From assembly GCF_012932965.1 (NCBI RefSeq), contig NZ_JABBXH010000005.1:124001-188000 (forward strand): DNA of 64,000 nt, given 5' to 3'. Positions within the stretch are counted from its first letter, which is position 1. Each line of letters starts with the position of its first letter. The translations under genes and the position numbers were made by a program. The notes beneath the pieces were generated by a model. That model did not search any database, was not told the DNA's origin, and saw nothing but the letters and a program-made list of their open reading frames with translations. Source of the stretch: Thalassotalea algicola. GTDB lineage: Bacteria; Pseudomonadota; Gammaproteobacteria; Enterobacterales; Alteromonadaceae. Below, piece by piece: positions 37,338 to 48,302 of this stretch.

Positions 37338-38234
37338 ATGTCAGGTCAGATTAGAAAAGCGGTAATACCAGTAGCTGGTTTAGGTACACGTATGTTACCA
37401 GCAACCAAAGCCATTCCAAAAGAAATGCTGCCAATTGTCGATAAACCATTAATTCAGTATATCGTTAATGAATGTGTTTCTGCTGGGATCAAAGAAATCA
37501 TTCTCGTTACACACTCTTCAAAAAATGCCATTGAAAACCATTTTGATAAATCATTTGAATTAGAAACAACATTAGAGAAGCGTGTAAAACGTCAGCTACT
37601 CGAAGAAATTCAATCGATTTGCCCTAAAGATGTCACCATTATGCATGTGCGACAAGGTGAAGCTAAAGGACTTGGGCATGCGGTATTAAAGGCACATCCG
37701 CTGGTTGGTAATGAACCATTTGTAGTTGTACTACCTGATGTTGTTTTAGACGATGCAAGTGCTGATGCAAAAGTAGAAAACTTAGCAGCGATGATGAACC
37801 GGTTTAGTGAATGTGGTCATAGCCAAATTATGGTTGAACCTGTGCCCATGGAAAAGGTGAGTAGCTACGGTGTAGTTGATTGCGGCGGCGCAAAGCTTAT
37901 GGCCGGTGAAGTAGCACCAATGACTGAAGTTGTTGAAAAGCCAGCTATTGATGAAGCACCATCGAACTTGGCGGTTGTTGGACGATATGTGTTATCAGCG
38001 CAAATTTGGGACTTGCTTGCATATACTCCACCAGGTGCTGGCGATGAAATTCAATTGACTGATGCCATTGCAAGTTTAATGAAAGTAGAGACGGTTGAAG
38101 CTTTTCATATGACAGGGAAATCACACGATTGTGGCTCAAAGCTAGGTTACATGAAAGCAAATGTTGAATATGCACTTAGGCACCCTGAACTTAAAGAGCG
38201 CTTTTCAGAATATTTAAAGTCTCTAGCACTGTAG
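37338..38234 (+). CDS. galU: UTP-glucose-1-phosphate uridylyltransferase
   Basis: I start at the ATG at 37338 (298 residues, [21 protein letters not shown]) with AAGGAAG upstream. GalU makes UDP-glucose from glucose-1-phosphate and UTP. Seen are the nucleotide loop [20 protein letters not shown], the acidic [10 protein letters not shown] near 129 and the late [24 protein letters not shown]-glucose feeds galE (44.3 kb) and polysaccharide synthesis, and may be oxidised to UDP-glucuronate by a Ugd not in the window. Confidence 0.96.
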   Translation: MSGQIRKAVIPVAGLGTRMLPATKAIPKEMLPIVDKPLIQYIVNECVSAGIKEIILVTHSSKNAIENHFDKSFELETTLEKRVKRQLLEEIQSICPKDVTIMHVRQGEAKGLGHAVLKAHPLVGNEPFVVVLPDVVLDDASADAKVENLAAMMNRFSECGHSQIMVEPVPMEKVSSYGVVDCGGAKLMAGEVAPMTEVVEKPAIDEAPSNLAVVGRYVLSAQIWDLLAYTPPGAGDEIQLTDAIASLMKVETVEAFHMTGKSHDCGSKLGYMKANVEYALRHPELKERFSEYLKSLAL

Positions 38235-38270
38235 TTGCTAAATTAAATATTTAAGCTTTAGAACAATTTA

Positions 38271-38295
38271 AAATAGTGGTGATACGCCACTATTT
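38271..38295 (+). terminator. Probable terminator after galU
   Basis: AAATAGTGG and CCACTATTT pair over 9 bp around a 7-base loop, followed by the short T-rich TTTCTC. It lies 37 bases after the galU stop. Confidence 0.65.
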
Positions 38296-38377
38296 CTCAT
38301 ATCATAAGTAGTAGGCCAAGGAATAAGTAATTCAAACTTATTTCTCACCTTTAAAAACTATATTAATCAGTTTTTAA

Positions 38378-38392
38378 ATAACTTTAAGTTAT
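38378..38392 (+). promoter_or_regulatory. Inverted repeat upstream of cysD
   Basis: ATAACTT-T-AAGTTAT is a perfect inverted repeat of 7-bp arms about 130 bases upstream of cysD. The ATAAC/GTTAT ends recall LysR-type sites such as those bound by CysB, which activates sulfate-assimilation genes. The match is only suggestive. Confidence 0.35.
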
Positions 38393-38524
38393 ATGAAAGC
38401 TGATTGTTATATGGTTTACAAATTTTTTCTATGCCAAACTACGGCTATAAAGAATTTATACCTGACGTTGTATATTGACTAGGAGTCAATAGAAACTTGT
38501 GGTCACTTTAAATAAGATTAACCA

Positions 38525-39424
38525 ATGAATTTAACACATTTACAAAAGTTAGAAGCTGAATCTATTCATATTATTCGTGAAGTTGCAGCAGAATTTGATA
38601 AGCCGGTGATGCTTTACTCTGTCGGTAAAGACTCAGCGGTTTTATTACACCTTGCTCGAAAAGCCTTTGCACCGGGCAAAATACCTTTCCCGTTACTGCA
38701 TGTAGATACTGACTGGAAATTTAAAGAAATGATCCAGTTTCGTGATCAAATGGCTGAAAAATACGGCTTTGAATTATTAGTTCATAAGAACCCAGAAGGC
38801 TTAGCTATGGGTATGAGCCCTTTTGTACACGGTAGCGCTACTCATACTGACGTAATGAAAACTCAAGGTTTAAAACAAGCGCTTGATAAGTATCAATTTG
38901 ATGCAGCTTTCGGTGGGGCGCGTCGCGATGAAGAAAAATCGCGTGCCAAAGAGCGTGTTTATTCATTCAGAGATAAAAATCACCGTTGGGATCCTAAAAA
39001 CCAACGTCCAGAATTATGGAATGTCTATAACGGTAAAGTAAATAAAGGAGAGAGCATTCGTGTATTTCCTTTATCTAACTGGACAGAACTAGATATTTGG
39101 CAATATATCTATTTAGAAAATATTGAAATTGTACCTTTGTATTTATCTGCTGAACGTCCAGTTGTCGAGCGAGATGGCACCTTGATTATGGTCGACGATG
39201 ACCGTATGCCTATTGAAGACGATGAACAAATACAAATGAAGAAAGTGCGTTTTAGAACATTAGGTTGTTACCCTTTAACAGGGGCTGTTGAATCTGAAGC
39301 AGCAACATTACCGGATATTATTCAAGAAATGCTGCTGACAAAAACATCTGAACGGCAAGGGCGCGTAATCGATCACGATTCCGCTGGTTCGATGGAAAAG
39401 AAAAAGATGGAAGGCTACTTCTAA
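38525..39424 (+). CDS. cysD: Sulfate adenylyltransferase subunit 2
   Basis: This 299-residue ATP-PPase-fold subunit makes adenosine 5'-phosphosulfate (APS) from ATP and sulfate, driven by the GTPase CysN. It has the PP-loop [10 protein letters not shown] near 32-41, [16 protein letters not shown] near 129-144 and the C-terminal GRVIDHD and [10 protein letters not shown]. It heads the operon cysD-cysN-permease-cysC-DHH-galE. The ribosome binding site is weak. Confidence 0.97.
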   Translation: MNLTHLQKLEAESIHIIREVAAEFDKPVMLYSVGKDSAVLLHLARKAFAPGKIPFPLLHVDTDWKFKEMIQFRDQMAEKYGFELLVHKNPEGLAMGMSPFVHGSATHTDVMKTQGLKQALDKYQFDAAFGGARRDEEKSRAKERVYSFRDKNHRWDPKNQRPELWNVYNGKVNKGESIRVFPLSNWTELDIWQYIYLENIEIVPLYLSAERPVVERDGTLIMVDDDRMPIEDDEQIQMKKVRFRTLGCYPLTGAVESEAATLPDIIQEMLLTKTSERQGRVIDHDSAGSMEKKKMEGYF

Positions 39425-39479
39425 AGTAAGTGGTATATAAGCAGTATTTATCTCGCAAGATTTTGATTAGGATTTAAAA

Positions 39480-40892
39480 ATGAGTCACCAGTCAGACTTA
39501 ATTGAACAAGATATTCAGGCATATTTAAAGCAGCACGAAAACAAAGAGTTAGTGCGCTTTTTAACCTGTGGTAGTGTTGATGACGGAAAAAGTACGTTAA
39601 TTGGTCGGTTATTACATGATTCAAAAATGATTTTTGAAGACCAATTAGCTGCTATTGAAAAAGACAGTAAAAAATCAGGTACCACTGGAGAAACTGTCGA
39701 TTTAGCATTGTTAGTGGATGGCTTGCAATCGGAAAGAGAGCAGGGCATTACTATTGATGTAGCTTATCGTTACTTTTCTACGGAGAAGCGTAAATTTATT
39801 ATTGCTGATACCCCAGGACATGAGCAATATACTCGCAACATGGCGACCGGCGCTTCAACCTGTGATTTAGCAATTATATTGATTGATGCTCGTCGTGGCG
39901 TTCAGGTACAAACACGTCGTCATTCATTTATCTGCTCTTTATTAGGTATTAAGCATGTGCTAGTTGCTGTTAATAAAATGGATCTGGTTGACTATGATCA
40001 GGAACGATATCAGAAGATAAAGAAAGACTATCGAGAGTTTGCCGAAGATTTAAACTTTGAAGACGTTCGCTTTGTGCCTATTTCAGCACTAAACGGCGAT
40101 AACGTAGTTGACGAGAGTGAAAACATGTCGTGGTACCCAGGTGCGACATTAATGAAGCTACTAAATACCATTAAGGTTGAGTCGACAAGCCAACTAAGCG
40201 AGTTTAGGTTCCCGGTACAATACGTTAACCGTCCTCATCTCAACTTTAGAGGGTTTGCCGGCACTATTGCTTCAGGGCAAGTTAGAATTGGTGATACGAT
40301 TGTTGCGCTACCTTCAGGTAAAGAAAGTGAAGTAAAATCAATTGTTACGTTTGACGGTGAATTAGAGCGTGCTGAAAAAGGACAAGCCGTTACGCTTACA
40401 TTGGAAGACGAAATCGATATTAGCCGTGGTGAGATGATTGTTCGCAAAGGTAGTACGGTTGTTTCGTCTAAAGAATTTAATGCTTCGATTGTTTGGATGC
40501 ATGACGAAGCGTTAGAGACGGGTCGCGAGTACTATATTAAACACGGTGCAAAATTAACAACTGGTCATGTTTCTACGGTACTGAACAGAACTGACGTTAA
40601 TACCATGGAACAAACTGAAGCAAGCAACCTATCGCTTAATGAAATAGGCTCGGTGAATTTTGAAGTGGCAGAAGTACTCCATTTTGATCCATACCAATTA
40701 AACCCTGAAACAGGTGCTTTTATCATCATTGATCGTTTGACCAATATAACCGTTGGTGCAGGTATGATTAATCATGCGACTGAACAAGATGAAGCACAAA
40801 CCTATTCAGCCTTTGAAATTGAATTTAATGCACTTGTCCGCAAACATTTCCCACACTGGGGTTCACGCGACATTTCAAAATTATTCAACTAA
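39480..40892 (+). CDS. cysN: Sulfate adenylyltransferase subunit 1 (GTPase)
   Basis: This 470-residue EF-Tu-like GTPase couples GTP hydrolysis to APS formation. G motifs are [10 protein letters not shown] near 31-40, [12 protein letters not shown] near 110-121 and NKMD near 165. It ends after domain III, so it is not fused with CysC as in some bacteria; a separate cysC follows two genes later. A 100-base gap to the permease gene lacks a strong terminator. Confidence 0.97.
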   Translation: MSHQSDLIEQDIQAYLKQHENKELVRFLTCGSVDDGKSTLIGRLLHDSKMIFEDQLAAIEKDSKKSGTTGETVDLALLVDGLQSEREQGITIDVAYRYFSTEKRKFIIADTPGHEQYTRNMATGASTCDLAIILIDARRGVQVQTRRHSFICSLLGIKHVLVAVNKMDLVDYDQERYQKIKKDYREFAEDLNFEDVRFVPISALNGDNVVDESENMSWYPGATLMKLLNTIKVESTSQLSEFRFPVQYVNRPHLNFRGFAGTIASGQVRIGDTIVALPSGKESEVKSIVTFDGELERAEKGQAVTLTLEDEIDISRGEMIVRKGSTVVSSKEFNASIVWMHDEALETGREYYIKHGAKLTTGHVSTVLNRTDVNTMEQTEASNLSLNEIGSVNFEVAEVLHFDPYQLNPETGAFIIIDRLTNITVGAGMINHATEQDEAQTYSAFEIEFNALVRKHFPHWGSRDISKLFN

Positions 40893-40992
40893 TCATACGG
40901 ATATAGCTTTATCACTTGCTAGCTTATTAAAACTGAGCAATAGTAAGTGGTAAGGCATATGTGATGTTAAAACCATTTAAGAGATACTTTTT

Positions 40993-42720
40993 ATGACAGC
41001 AATGCAATGGTTAATGCTGGCTGTATTTCTGGCGACTTTTTTAGGGCTAATAAAATTTCAAAAAGCGCCAGAAAGGGTGTTTTTTTCAGCAACACTTGTC
41101 TGCTTGCTGGCCTCTTTTGTCTCAACAGAAGATATCTTATATAACGCGGTAAATCCTGGTTTAGTTACTTTAATTTTACTAGTGTTTTGTTCTTTTACTT
41201 TTGAGCGAACTAGCGTTCTTCGTAAACTTTCTAATATTTTAATTAGCGGCTCTAAGGTTAAGTCGATCTTAAGAACGCTATTAAGTGCTGGCTTTGCTTC
41301 TGCGCTCATGAATAACACTGCAGTTGTAGCAAGCCTTATCAATAGCATTAAAAATAATACATTAATTAACCCTGGGAAGCTTCTGCTGCCATTGTCTTTT
41401 GTTTGTATTTTAGGTGGCACATTAACTTTAGTGGGCACCTCTACCAACCTGCTAGTTAATAGTTTGTATATCGAGCAAACTGAACAACCCTTACAGTTTT
41501 TTGATTTTACTTTAGTAGGATTAACCGCGTTAGCTGTATGTTTTGTCGTGATATTAATTCGCCTTCCCAGTTTGCCTAACATTGCAAAAGAAGCACTTCA
41601 AACTAAAGAATATTTACTTGAAGCTGCGATTGCAGAAGGCTCAGAGTTAATAGGAAAAACCGTTGAAGAGAATGGTTTGCGAAATTTGGATTCCATCTTC
41701 TTAGTGGAAGTGGTGCGAAAGGGTCGATTAATTTCACCTGTTACTCCAGAAGAAGTATTGCAGCCAAAAGACAAATTAATATTTACAGGTGATATTACCA
41801 AAGTTTTAACATTACAGCAGTTTGATGGCTTAACATTATTTGCTGAGCAAGATGGATTATTACGAGATAATTTAACTGAAGTCGTCATAAAGCCTGACTC
41901 GTCCGTTATTGGTAAAAGCCTTAAAAGTGCGGGCTTTCGGGCGCGTTTCGATTCAGCAGTTGTTGCTATTCGCCGAGAAGGTGAAACATTGTCTGGAAAG
42001 CTCGGTGAAATCATAATTCAATCTGGCGACTTTTTAGTGCTAGCAGTGGGTAACGATTTTAGCTCTCGTACTAATTTATCTAAAAACTTCTTTATTCTAT
42101 CTGGCCATAAACCAGACAACATGCTTTCAGGTTGGCGAGATAAAATTACCGTTGTTGGCTTTTTCACGACGATTGCTTTGTCAGTGTTTACGTCATTATC
42201 ATTGCTAAAGTGTCTAATGTTTTATGTGGCGTTATTAGTATTTACAGGCTGCTTAACTGTCAATGAAATAAAGCGTCGATTTCCATTAGAAATTTGGATG
42301 ATTGTACTGAGTGCCTTGACGCTAGCTAAAGCCATGGAAAATACCGGTCTCGCTGCATTGCTTGCCAGTAATGTAGAGCAATTGCTGGATGGTAAGGGTA
42401 CATATATCGCTTTTGCGATGATATTTATATTAACGTTGTTAGTCACAGAGTTAGTGACAAACAATGCTGCTGCAGCATTGATATTCCCAATTGCTTATAA
42501 CATGGCAATTGGTCTTGATGTTAGCCCTATGCCATTTGTAATGGCGGTAGCCTTTGCTGCTAGCGGCAGCTTTATTAGCCCGTACGGCTATCAAACAAAT
42601 GTTATGGTATATAACGCTGGCAATTATAAACTGCTGGATTTTGTTAAATTTGGTATTCCTGTGTCATTAACATACTCTGCGGTTGTGATGATAATGATCC
42701 CACTTATATTCCCGTTTTAA
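40993..42720 (+). CDS. SLC13-family permease with two RCK_C domains, probable sulfate importer
   Basis: This 575-residue protein has N-terminal membrane helices (1-195), two regulatory RCK_C/TrkA_C domains in the loop (about 207-270 and 293-355) and a second membrane half with the SLC13/CitMHS block [16 protein letters not shown] near 495 and [17 protein letters not shown] near 523. The first half repeats the motif [11 protein letters not shown]. Members imported next to cys genes usually carry sulfate with sodium. Lying between cysN and cysC (5-base gap) makes sulfate the natural substrate here; this is inferred from context. Confidence 0.85.
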   Translation: MTAMQWLMLAVFLATFLGLIKFQKAPERVFFSATLVCLLASFVSTEDILYNAVNPGLVTLILLVFCSFTFERTSVLRKLSNILISGSKVKSILRTLLSAGFASALMNNTAVVASLINSIKNNTLINPGKLLLPLSFVCILGGTLTLVGTSTNLLVNSLYIEQTEQPLQFFDFTLVGLTALAVCFVVILIRLPSLPNIAKEALQTKEYLLEAAIAEGSELIGKTVEENGLRNLDSIFLVEVVRKGRLISPVTPEEVLQPKDKLIFTGDITKVLTLQQFDGLTLFAEQDGLLRDNLTEVVIKPDSSVIGKSLKSAGFRARFDSAVVAIRREGETLSGKLGEIIIQSGDFLVLAVGNDFSSRTNLSKNFFILSGHKPDNMLSGWRDKITVVGFFTTIALSVFTSLSLLKCLMFYVALLVFTGCLTVNEIKRRFPLEIWMIVLSALTLAKAMENTGLAALLASNVEQLLDGKGTYIAFAMIFILTLLVTELVTNNAAAALIFPIAYNMAIGLDVSPMPFVMAVAFAASGSFISPYGYQTNVMVYNAGNYKLLDFVKFGIPVSLTYSAVVMIMIPLIFPF

Positions 42721-42725
42721 AAATT

Positions 42726-43328
42726 ATGAAAACAGAAAATACGGTTTGGCATGATCAGCATGTCGTCAAGTCACAACGAGCAACACTAAAACAGCAAAAA
42801 CCAGCGCTATTATGGTTTACTGGGCTTAGTGGTTCGGGTAAGTCCACTATTGCTAATGCGGTAGACGCACTATTACACGAAAAAGGGCAACACACTTATT
42901 TATTAGATGGTGACAATGTTAGGCATGGCCTTAATGGTGATTTAGGTTTTAGTGATATCGATAGGGTAGAAAATATCCGCCGAATAAGTGAGGTCTCAAA
43001 ATTATTTATTGATGCTGGTCTTATTGTCTCAACTGCATTTATTTCACCATTTGCACAAGATAGGGCAATGGCAAGAAATTTACTTGAAACTGGTGAATTT
43101 ATAGAAGTTTTTATTGATACCCCCATAGATATATGTGAACAGCGTGATCCAAAAGGTTTATATAAAAAAGCGCGTGCAGGCGAGATAAAAGACTTTACCG
43201 GTATTGATTCTGATTACGATATTCCTCAGCAACCTGAGTTGCATGTCAAAACAGCTGAATTATCAATCGAAGACTGTGCGAAGCAAATTGTCAGTTACCT
43301 CGAACTAAATGGATATTTGGAAGCATAA
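42726..43328 (+). CDS. cysC: Adenylylsulfate kinase
   Basis: This 200-residue kinase phosphorylates APS to PAPS, the universal sulfate donor. It shows Walker [13 protein letters not shown] near 36-47, [16 protein letters not shown] near 61-76 and the lid region [20 protein letters not shown] near 139. PAPS is consumed by CysH-type reductase, which is not in the window, or by sulfotransferases, three of which are at 13.9-19.6 kb. The stop is 2 bases from the next gene. Confidence 0.97.
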   Translation: MKTENTVWHDQHVVKSQRATLKQQKPALLWFTGLSGSGKSTIANAVDALLHEKGQHTYLLDGDNVRHGLNGDLGFSDIDRVENIRRISEVSKLFIDAGLIVSTAFISPFAQDRAMARNLLETGEFIEVFIDTPIDICEQRDPKGLYKKARAGEIKDFTGIDSDYDIPQQPELHVKTAELSIEDCAKQIVSYLELNGYLEA

Positions 43329-43330
43329 CT

Positions 43331-44287
43331 ATGCATTATGATGTATTTAATGGTGATGCAGATGGCATCATTGCTTTAGTGCAGCTTCGATTAGCTCAGC
43401 CTAAAGAAACGACGCTAGTTACTGGTGTTAAACGTGATATTAGTTTGCTCAAACAAGTTGATATTGAAAGTGCCCGTTCAGTGACTGTTCTAGATATATC
43501 TATGGAAAAAAACATAGAGTCTTTAGAAGGTTTACTTGCTAAGCAAGTGCCTGTGTTTTATGTAGATCACCACCGGACCGGTGAAATGCCGGTGAATGAG
43601 GGTTTAGAAGCCTTAATTGATTTAGATGCTAATACTTGCACAAGTTTATTAGTTAACCAGTATTTAAATGAGCAATACTACCTTTGGGCGATTGCGGCTG
43701 CATTTGGCGATAATATGAATGCCTCTGCTAAGGCATTGGCAGATAAGCACAATGTTAGCGATGAAGATCAAAGGTTTTTAAAGGCGTTAGGTATATATAT
43801 TAATTACAATGGCTACGGCAGCCAATTAAGTGACTTACATTTTCCTCCGGCTGAATTGTTTAAGTTGCTTTTAGCATATGAAAACCCTTTAGAATTGCGC
43901 ACTCAGACTGATTCTGTTTTTTATTATTTAGAGCGGGCGTATAAAGGTGATATGGCCAATGCTGAGCAAGCAACAGTTCATCTAGACACTAAAATCGTTA
44001 AAGTTATTGAATTGCCTAACCATGCATGGTCGAGGCGAGTAAGTGGCGTGCTTGGCAATGCGTTAGCAAATCAGTCTCCGGATAAAGCTCACGGAGTATT
44101 AACGTTAAATGAAGACAATAGTTATACAGTAAGTGTCAGAGCACCTTTAAATAATAAGCAAGGAGCAGATAAGGTCTGTACTCAATTTGATACTGGTGGT
44201 GGCCGAGCGGCAGCAGCTGGTATTAATCAGTTACCTGCATGTGATATAAATAGGTTTATTGAAACATTAACAACTTATTATAGCTAA
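43331..44287 (+). CDS. DHH-family phosphoesterase, candidate PAP phosphatase
   Basis: This 318-residue protein has the DHH superfamily motifs in order: NGDADGIIAL at residues 7-16, the Asp of VTVLDISM near 52-59, VDHHRTGEMP near 76-85 and AAFGDNMNASA near 125. A DHHA1-like end contains GGGRAAAAGINQLP near 291, where the family's usual His of GGGH is replaced by Arg. NrnA-type DHH enzymes remove 3' phosphate from pAp and degrade nano-RNA with Mn. In this operon, 2 bases after cysC, a PAP phosphatase would fit, replacing CysQ and relieving product inhibition of sulfotransferases. Activity is inferred from fold and context. Confidence 0.75.
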   Translation: MHYDVFNGDADGIIALVQLRLAQPKETTLVTGVKRDISLLKQVDIESARSVTVLDISMEKNIESLEGLLAKQVPVFYVDHHRTGEMPVNEGLEALIDLDANTCTSLLVNQYLNEQYYLWAIAAAFGDNMNASAKALADKHNVSDEDQRFLKALGIYINYNGYGSQLSDLHFPPAELFKLLLAYENPLELRTQTDSVFYYLERAYKGDMANAEQATVHLDTKIVKVIELPNHAWSRRVSGVLGNALANQSPDKAHGVLTLNEDNSYTVSVRAPLNNKQGADKVCTQFDTGGGRAAAAGINQLPACDINRFIETLTTYYS

Positions 44288-44332
44288 AAGTAGCTATCGA
44301 CTTACTGTTAAATAAACATTTTTGAGGATGAT

Positions 44333-45343
44333 ATGAGTTTATTGTTAACTGGTGGTATGGGCTATATCGGCAGCCACACGGTTGTTGAGTTGATCAGCCA
44401 ACAACAAGATGTTGTTATCTTTGATAATTTGACGAATTCATCGCCTAAAGTGTTGGATAGGTTGGAGGAAATCACTGGTGTTCGTCCACATTTTGTCGAA
44501 GGTGATATTTGTAATAAAGCAGATTTGATTAAGGTATTTACTGATTTTGAGATTGATGCCGTAGTGCATTTTGCAGGTTTGAAAGCGGTAGGCGAATCTA
44601 ATGAAGTCCCATTGATGTATTATCAAAATAATGTCAGTGGCTCAGTTAATTTATTTCAAGTAATGGGCGACTTTAATGTTAAAAACTTAGTCTTTAGTTC
44701 ATCGGCTACAGTTTATGGCGAAAATAATCAGTCTCCGCTTGTCGAAACTATGCCAACATCGGCGACAAACCCTTATGGCCAAACTAAGTTAATGATTGAA
44801 AATATTTTGTTTGATTTGGCAAAAAGTGATCCGAATTGGTCAATTATAAACTTGAGGTATTTCAACCCGATAGGTGCTCATGAGTCTGGCTTAATAGGTG
44901 AAAATCCAAGTGGTATTCCAAATAACCTTCTACCTTATGTAGCACAAGTTGCTGTAGGTCGATTAGCTCAACTGAGTGTGTTTGGCGATGATTATGACAC
45001 GCCAGACGGTACAGGTGTTAGAGACTATATCCATGTTGTTGATTTAGCTAAAGGACATGTAAAAGCACTACAGAAATTAACAGATATTTCAGGTTGTCAG
45101 GCGATCAACTTAGGGACAGGGAATGGCACTTCTGTACTAGAAATTATCGATGCTTTTGCGCGGATTAGTGAAAAGACAATTAACTATAAAATAGTCCCCA
45201 GAAGAGCAGGTGATATTGCAACAGTGTTTGCCAATGCTAATTTGGCGAAAACCGTGTTAAATTGGCAGGCAGATTTAGATCTTACCACCATGATTACCGA
45301 TACGTGGCGCTGGCAATCGAAGAATCCAAATGGCTATGAGTAA
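44333..45343 (+). CDS. galE: UDP-glucose 4-epimerase
   Basis: This 336-residue SDR enzyme interconverts UDP-glucose and UDP-galactose (sometimes the GlcNAc forms). It shows the NAD loop TGGMGYIGSH near 6-15, the catalytic Ser in FSSSATVYGE near 123 and the YGQTK Tyr/Lys pair near 149-153. Being the last gene of the sulfate-activation operon links sugar supply to sulfation. A strong terminator follows. Confidence 0.95.
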   Translation: MSLLLTGGMGYIGSHTVVELISQQQDVVIFDNLTNSSPKVLDRLEEITGVRPHFVEGDICNKADLIKVFTDFEIDAVVHFAGLKAVGESNEVPLMYYQNNVSGSVNLFQVMGDFNVKNLVFSSSATVYGENNQSPLVETMPTSATNPYGQTKLMIENILFDLAKSDPNWSIINLRYFNPIGAHESGLIGENPSGIPNNLLPYVAQVAVGRLAQLSVFGDDYDTPDGTGVRDYIHVVDLAKGHVKALQKLTDISGCQAINLGTGNGTSVLEIIDAFARISEKTINYKIVPRRAGDIATVFANANLAKTVLNWQADLDLTTMITDTWRWQSKNPNGYE

Positions 45344-45385
45344 TACAAAGCATAAGATTTAATATTTGGATAACAGTCATATAAT

Positions 45386-45414
45386 AAAAAAGAGCGCTCG
45401 ATGCGCTCTTTTTT
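45386..45414. terminator. Terminator between galE and the EAL-HDOD gene
   Basis: AAAAAAGAGCGC and GCGCTCTTTTTT pair around a 5-base loop. It serves the plus-strand cys-galE operon and also the convergent minus-strand gene. Confidence 0.93.
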
Positions 45415-45431
45415 ATTAATACTGCATTTTA

Positions 45432-46652
45432 TTATGTCACTTGCTGCGCTTGTTCATCCGCCCAAGCTAAGGCTTCGTTATAACACTCTATCGCTTGTTC
45501 TTTATCAACCTTAAGTTTATCCATTACGATAGATGTTTTATCCCACTCAGCATGCTCTATAAGCTCTACCAGCTTTATTAGCGCTGCTAATACCCCTTTA
45601 CGTGTTAATAACGGATCTTTTATTTCCTGTGCAAGTGGAAGTTTCTCTAAAACACTCTCAATATCTTCATCAAGAATTGCATCTATCATAGATAAGAGGC
45701 CAGTTAGAAATGCAATTGATGCATCTATAGGAGAATTAACTTTTGCTGAGATAAGTTCACAGAACTTCGCTCGAGTCATCGACATATTAATAAGCTCTGT
45801 AGGCTTATCTGGGTTTACATTTGCGGCAAACATTAAACCAATAAAACGTTTTAATTCACCAGAGCCTAATATAACTAAAGCTTGCTTGATAGTAGCAATT
45901 TCACTACGTCGCCTAAAAATTGGCGAGTTAGCATAGCGAAGTAGCTTGTATGACAAAGTAACGTCACGTTCAAAAACAGACGTTATGCTACTTAGATCTA
46001 GCTCAGGCTTACTGGTTTCATAAAGTAACTCCGCCATCGCCATTTGCGAAGGAGATAAGTTCTTGGTTTTGACCATTTCAGGCTTAGAGAAAAAGTAACC
46101 CTGAAAATAATCGAAACCTAACTCGACCGCCATATTATATTCTTCATGAGTTTCTACTTTCTCAGCAAGTAACTCAATATGAGGGTGATTAGCAATAGCT
46201 TGCTTAATTTCATTTATTTGCTCTTCATTCGTTTCTTGAATGTCGATTTTGATAATTTTGATATAAGGGTAGAAGTGTGCCCATACGCTTTGATGCTCAT
46301 AATCATCAAGTGCTAAGGTATAGCCTTTCTCATGAAGATCTTGACATAAGCTAAGTAACTTTTTACCAGGCTTTACGGTTTCTAATACCTCGACAACGAC
46401 TTCTTCATTGGTCAACATTGTAGGGTATCCTTTACTTAAGGTATCTAAAGTAAAGTTAATAAAAGCAGGTTTATTGCCAGTAAATTCGTGAAGGCCCATA
46501 TTAAATTGGCTGGCTTCAACCATTTTAGATGTTGCTTCATCACCATCTACATCTGGAAAGACATTATCGATGCTGTCGCGAAATAATAACTCGTAAGCAA
46601 ATAGGTTTTTATTTTTATCTAAAATTGGCTGTCGAGCTGCATAAAAATACAT
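45432..46652 (-). CDS. EAL-HDOD signalling protein (YuxH/CdgJ-like)
   Basis: This 406-residue protein has an N-terminal EAL-like domain (1-200) and a C-terminal HDOD domain (205-390). The EAL part keeps ELLFR near 22 and VVVEVLE, but the usual DDFGTG is DDYEH near 116 and the catalytic set is incomplete, so it is probably not an active c-di-GMP phosphodiesterase. Proteins of this type bind or relay signals for motility or biofilm (CdgJ in Vibrio). It stands alone on the minus strand. Confidence 0.87.
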   Translation of the reverse strand: MYFYAARQPILDKNKNLFAYELLFRDSIDNVFPDVDGDEATSKMVEASQFNMGLHEFTGNKPAFINFTLDTLSKGYPTMLTNEEVVVEVLETVKPGKKLLSLCQDLHEKGYTLALDDYEHQSVWAHFYPYIKIIKIDIQETNEEQINEIKQAIANHPHIELLAEKVETHEEYNMAVELGFDYFQGYFFSKPEMVKTKNLSPSQMAMAELLYETSKPELDLSSITSVFERDVTLSYKLLRYANSPIFRRRSEIATIKQALVILGSGELKRFIGLMFAANVNPDKPTELINMSMTRAKFCELISAKVNSPIDASIAFLTGLLSMIDAILDEDIESVLEKLPLAQEIKDPLLTRKGVLAALIKLVELIEHAEWDKTSIVMDKLKVDKEQAIECYNEALAWADEQAQQVT

Positions 46653-46832
46653 AAAATTAGAAGTCCTTAGCGTAATTTTCTAATGCTATTAATCGGCTTT
46701 AAAATCATTGGATTACAGCTTTATAGCTGAACATTACTACAGAAAATGGCCATCTATTCTGAGTTTATATTTGTTGGCACTATAATTTAATCACAACAAG
46801 ATAGCCATTGTTTTTTGAGTAATATAAATAAC

Positions 46833-48299
46833 CTAATTATGACCTTGGCTTAAGCGTTCGAATATAGATTCTGCTTCCTGGTTTTCTTTTTGATTAAGCT
46901 GAGAAATCAAAATACCGGCAATAAATGCGAAAACAAATCCTGGCACTATTTCATATAAATCAAAAATTCCACCAGATAACTGTTTCCATGTAACTACCGT
47001 AATGGCTCCAGTGACTATAGCGGCAATGGCGCCGAATTTATTAAACTTAGACCAAAATAGCGCTAAGATCACGGTAGGGCCAAAAGCTGCACCAAAACCT
47101 GCCCAGGCATAACTAACTAAGTCGAGTACAGAGCTTTCTGGGTTGGTGGCGATTAAGGTGGCGATAATAGCAATAGCAGCCAATGCGAAACGAGATAACC
47201 AAACCAACTCGGCTTCAGTGTTTTGTTTTTTGCTGAAATGTTTATAGAAATCTTCAACAACCACGCTTGAACAAACCAATAACTGAGAATCAATAGTGCT
47301 CATAATGGCAGATAAGATAGCCGCAATAAGAATGCCGGCAACCCATGGGTTTAAAATTGCTGATGCCAGTTGTAAAAACACTGTTTCAGGGTTTGCTAGT
47401 GGTTTATCGACAAAATAAGCTAAGCCAACTAGGCCTATGGCTAGTGCACCGATAAGTGATAACACCATCCACGCCATCGCAATATTACGCGACATTGGAA
47501 TATCTTTAGTTGAACGTATTGCCATAAAGCGGCTAAGGATGTGAGGCTGTCCAAAATAACCTAATCCCCATGCCATTAAGGAAATAAAGCCCATCCAAGA
47601 AAAATTCAGAAATAAGTTGTCAAATTCTGGGTTGATTTTGGTAAGTGTTTCAGTTGTTGCTTCTAGGCCACCCATGGTTGAAACAGCAACAATTGGTAAG
47701 AGAATTAAGGCAATTAACATTAAGCAGCCTTGAAAAAAGTCAGTCCAGCTAACGGCTAAAAAGCCGCCAAGGAATGTATAAGAAACGATAACTAATGCGC
47801 CAATTACTAGCGCAGTGCTGTAATCAAGTCCGAATACTTTTTCAAATAATATTGCGCCACCAACTAAGCCAGAAGAGACATAAAAAGTGAAAAATATCAG
47901 TATGGTGATGGCTGATATAAAGCGCAATAAGTGGCTTTTATCATTGAAACGATTTTCAAAAAATTCAGGGAGGGTTAACGAGTCGTTAGCATTCTCAGTA
48001 AAGTGCCTAAGTCTTGGAGCGACAAGTAACCAGTTAAAAAATGCGCCGATAACTAAGCCAACACCTATCCAGACTTCACTCGCACCCGATAAGTAAATAG
48101 CACCAGGTAAGCCCAATAGTAACCAACCACTCATATCTGAAGCGCCAACACTTAACGCGGTAACTGCTGGCCCTAATTGCCTGCCACCAAGAATGTAGTC
48201 GCTTAACGTGTCAGTTGCCTTATAGGCAACATAGCCGATGGCGAGAGTTGCTACTAGGTAGCCGATAAAAGTTACTAAGGTAGGTAGTTCAATTGTCAT
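46833..48299 (-). CDS. putP: Sodium/proline symporter
   Basis: This 488-residue SSS-family transporter has 13 helices. Seen are DYILGGRQLGPAVTALSVGASDMSGWLLLGLPG near 33-65 and the sodium-site stretch AILSAIMSTIDSQLLVCSS near 325-343. It imports proline as nutrient or osmoprotectant; no putA is adjacent. Its ribosome binding site is weak (AAGAA) and lies in one arm of a perfect 13-bp inverted repeat just upstream. Confidence 0.93.
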   Translation of the reverse strand: MTIELPTLVTFIGYLVATLAIGYVAYKATDTLSDYILGGRQLGPAVTALSVGASDMSGWLLLGLPGAIYLSGASEVWIGVGLVIGAFFNWLLVAPRLRHFTENANDSLTLPEFFENRFNDKSHLLRFISAITILIFFTFYVSSGLVGGAILFEKVFGLDYSTALVIGALVIVSYTFLGGFLAVSWTDFFQGCLMLIALILLPIVAVSTMGGLEATTETLTKINPEFDNLFLNFSWMGFISLMAWGLGYFGQPHILSRFMAIRSTKDIPMSRNIAMAWMVLSLIGALAIGLVGLAYFVDKPLANPETVFLQLASAILNPWVAGILIAAILSAIMSTIDSQLLVCSSVVVEDFYKHFSKKQNTEAELVWLSRFALAAIAIIATLIATNPESSVLDLVSYAWAGFGAAFGPTVILALFWSKFNKFGAIAAIVTGAITVVTWKQLSGGIFDLYEIVPGFVFAFIAGILISQLNQKENQEAESIFERLSQGHN

Positions 48300-48302
48300 T
48301 GT

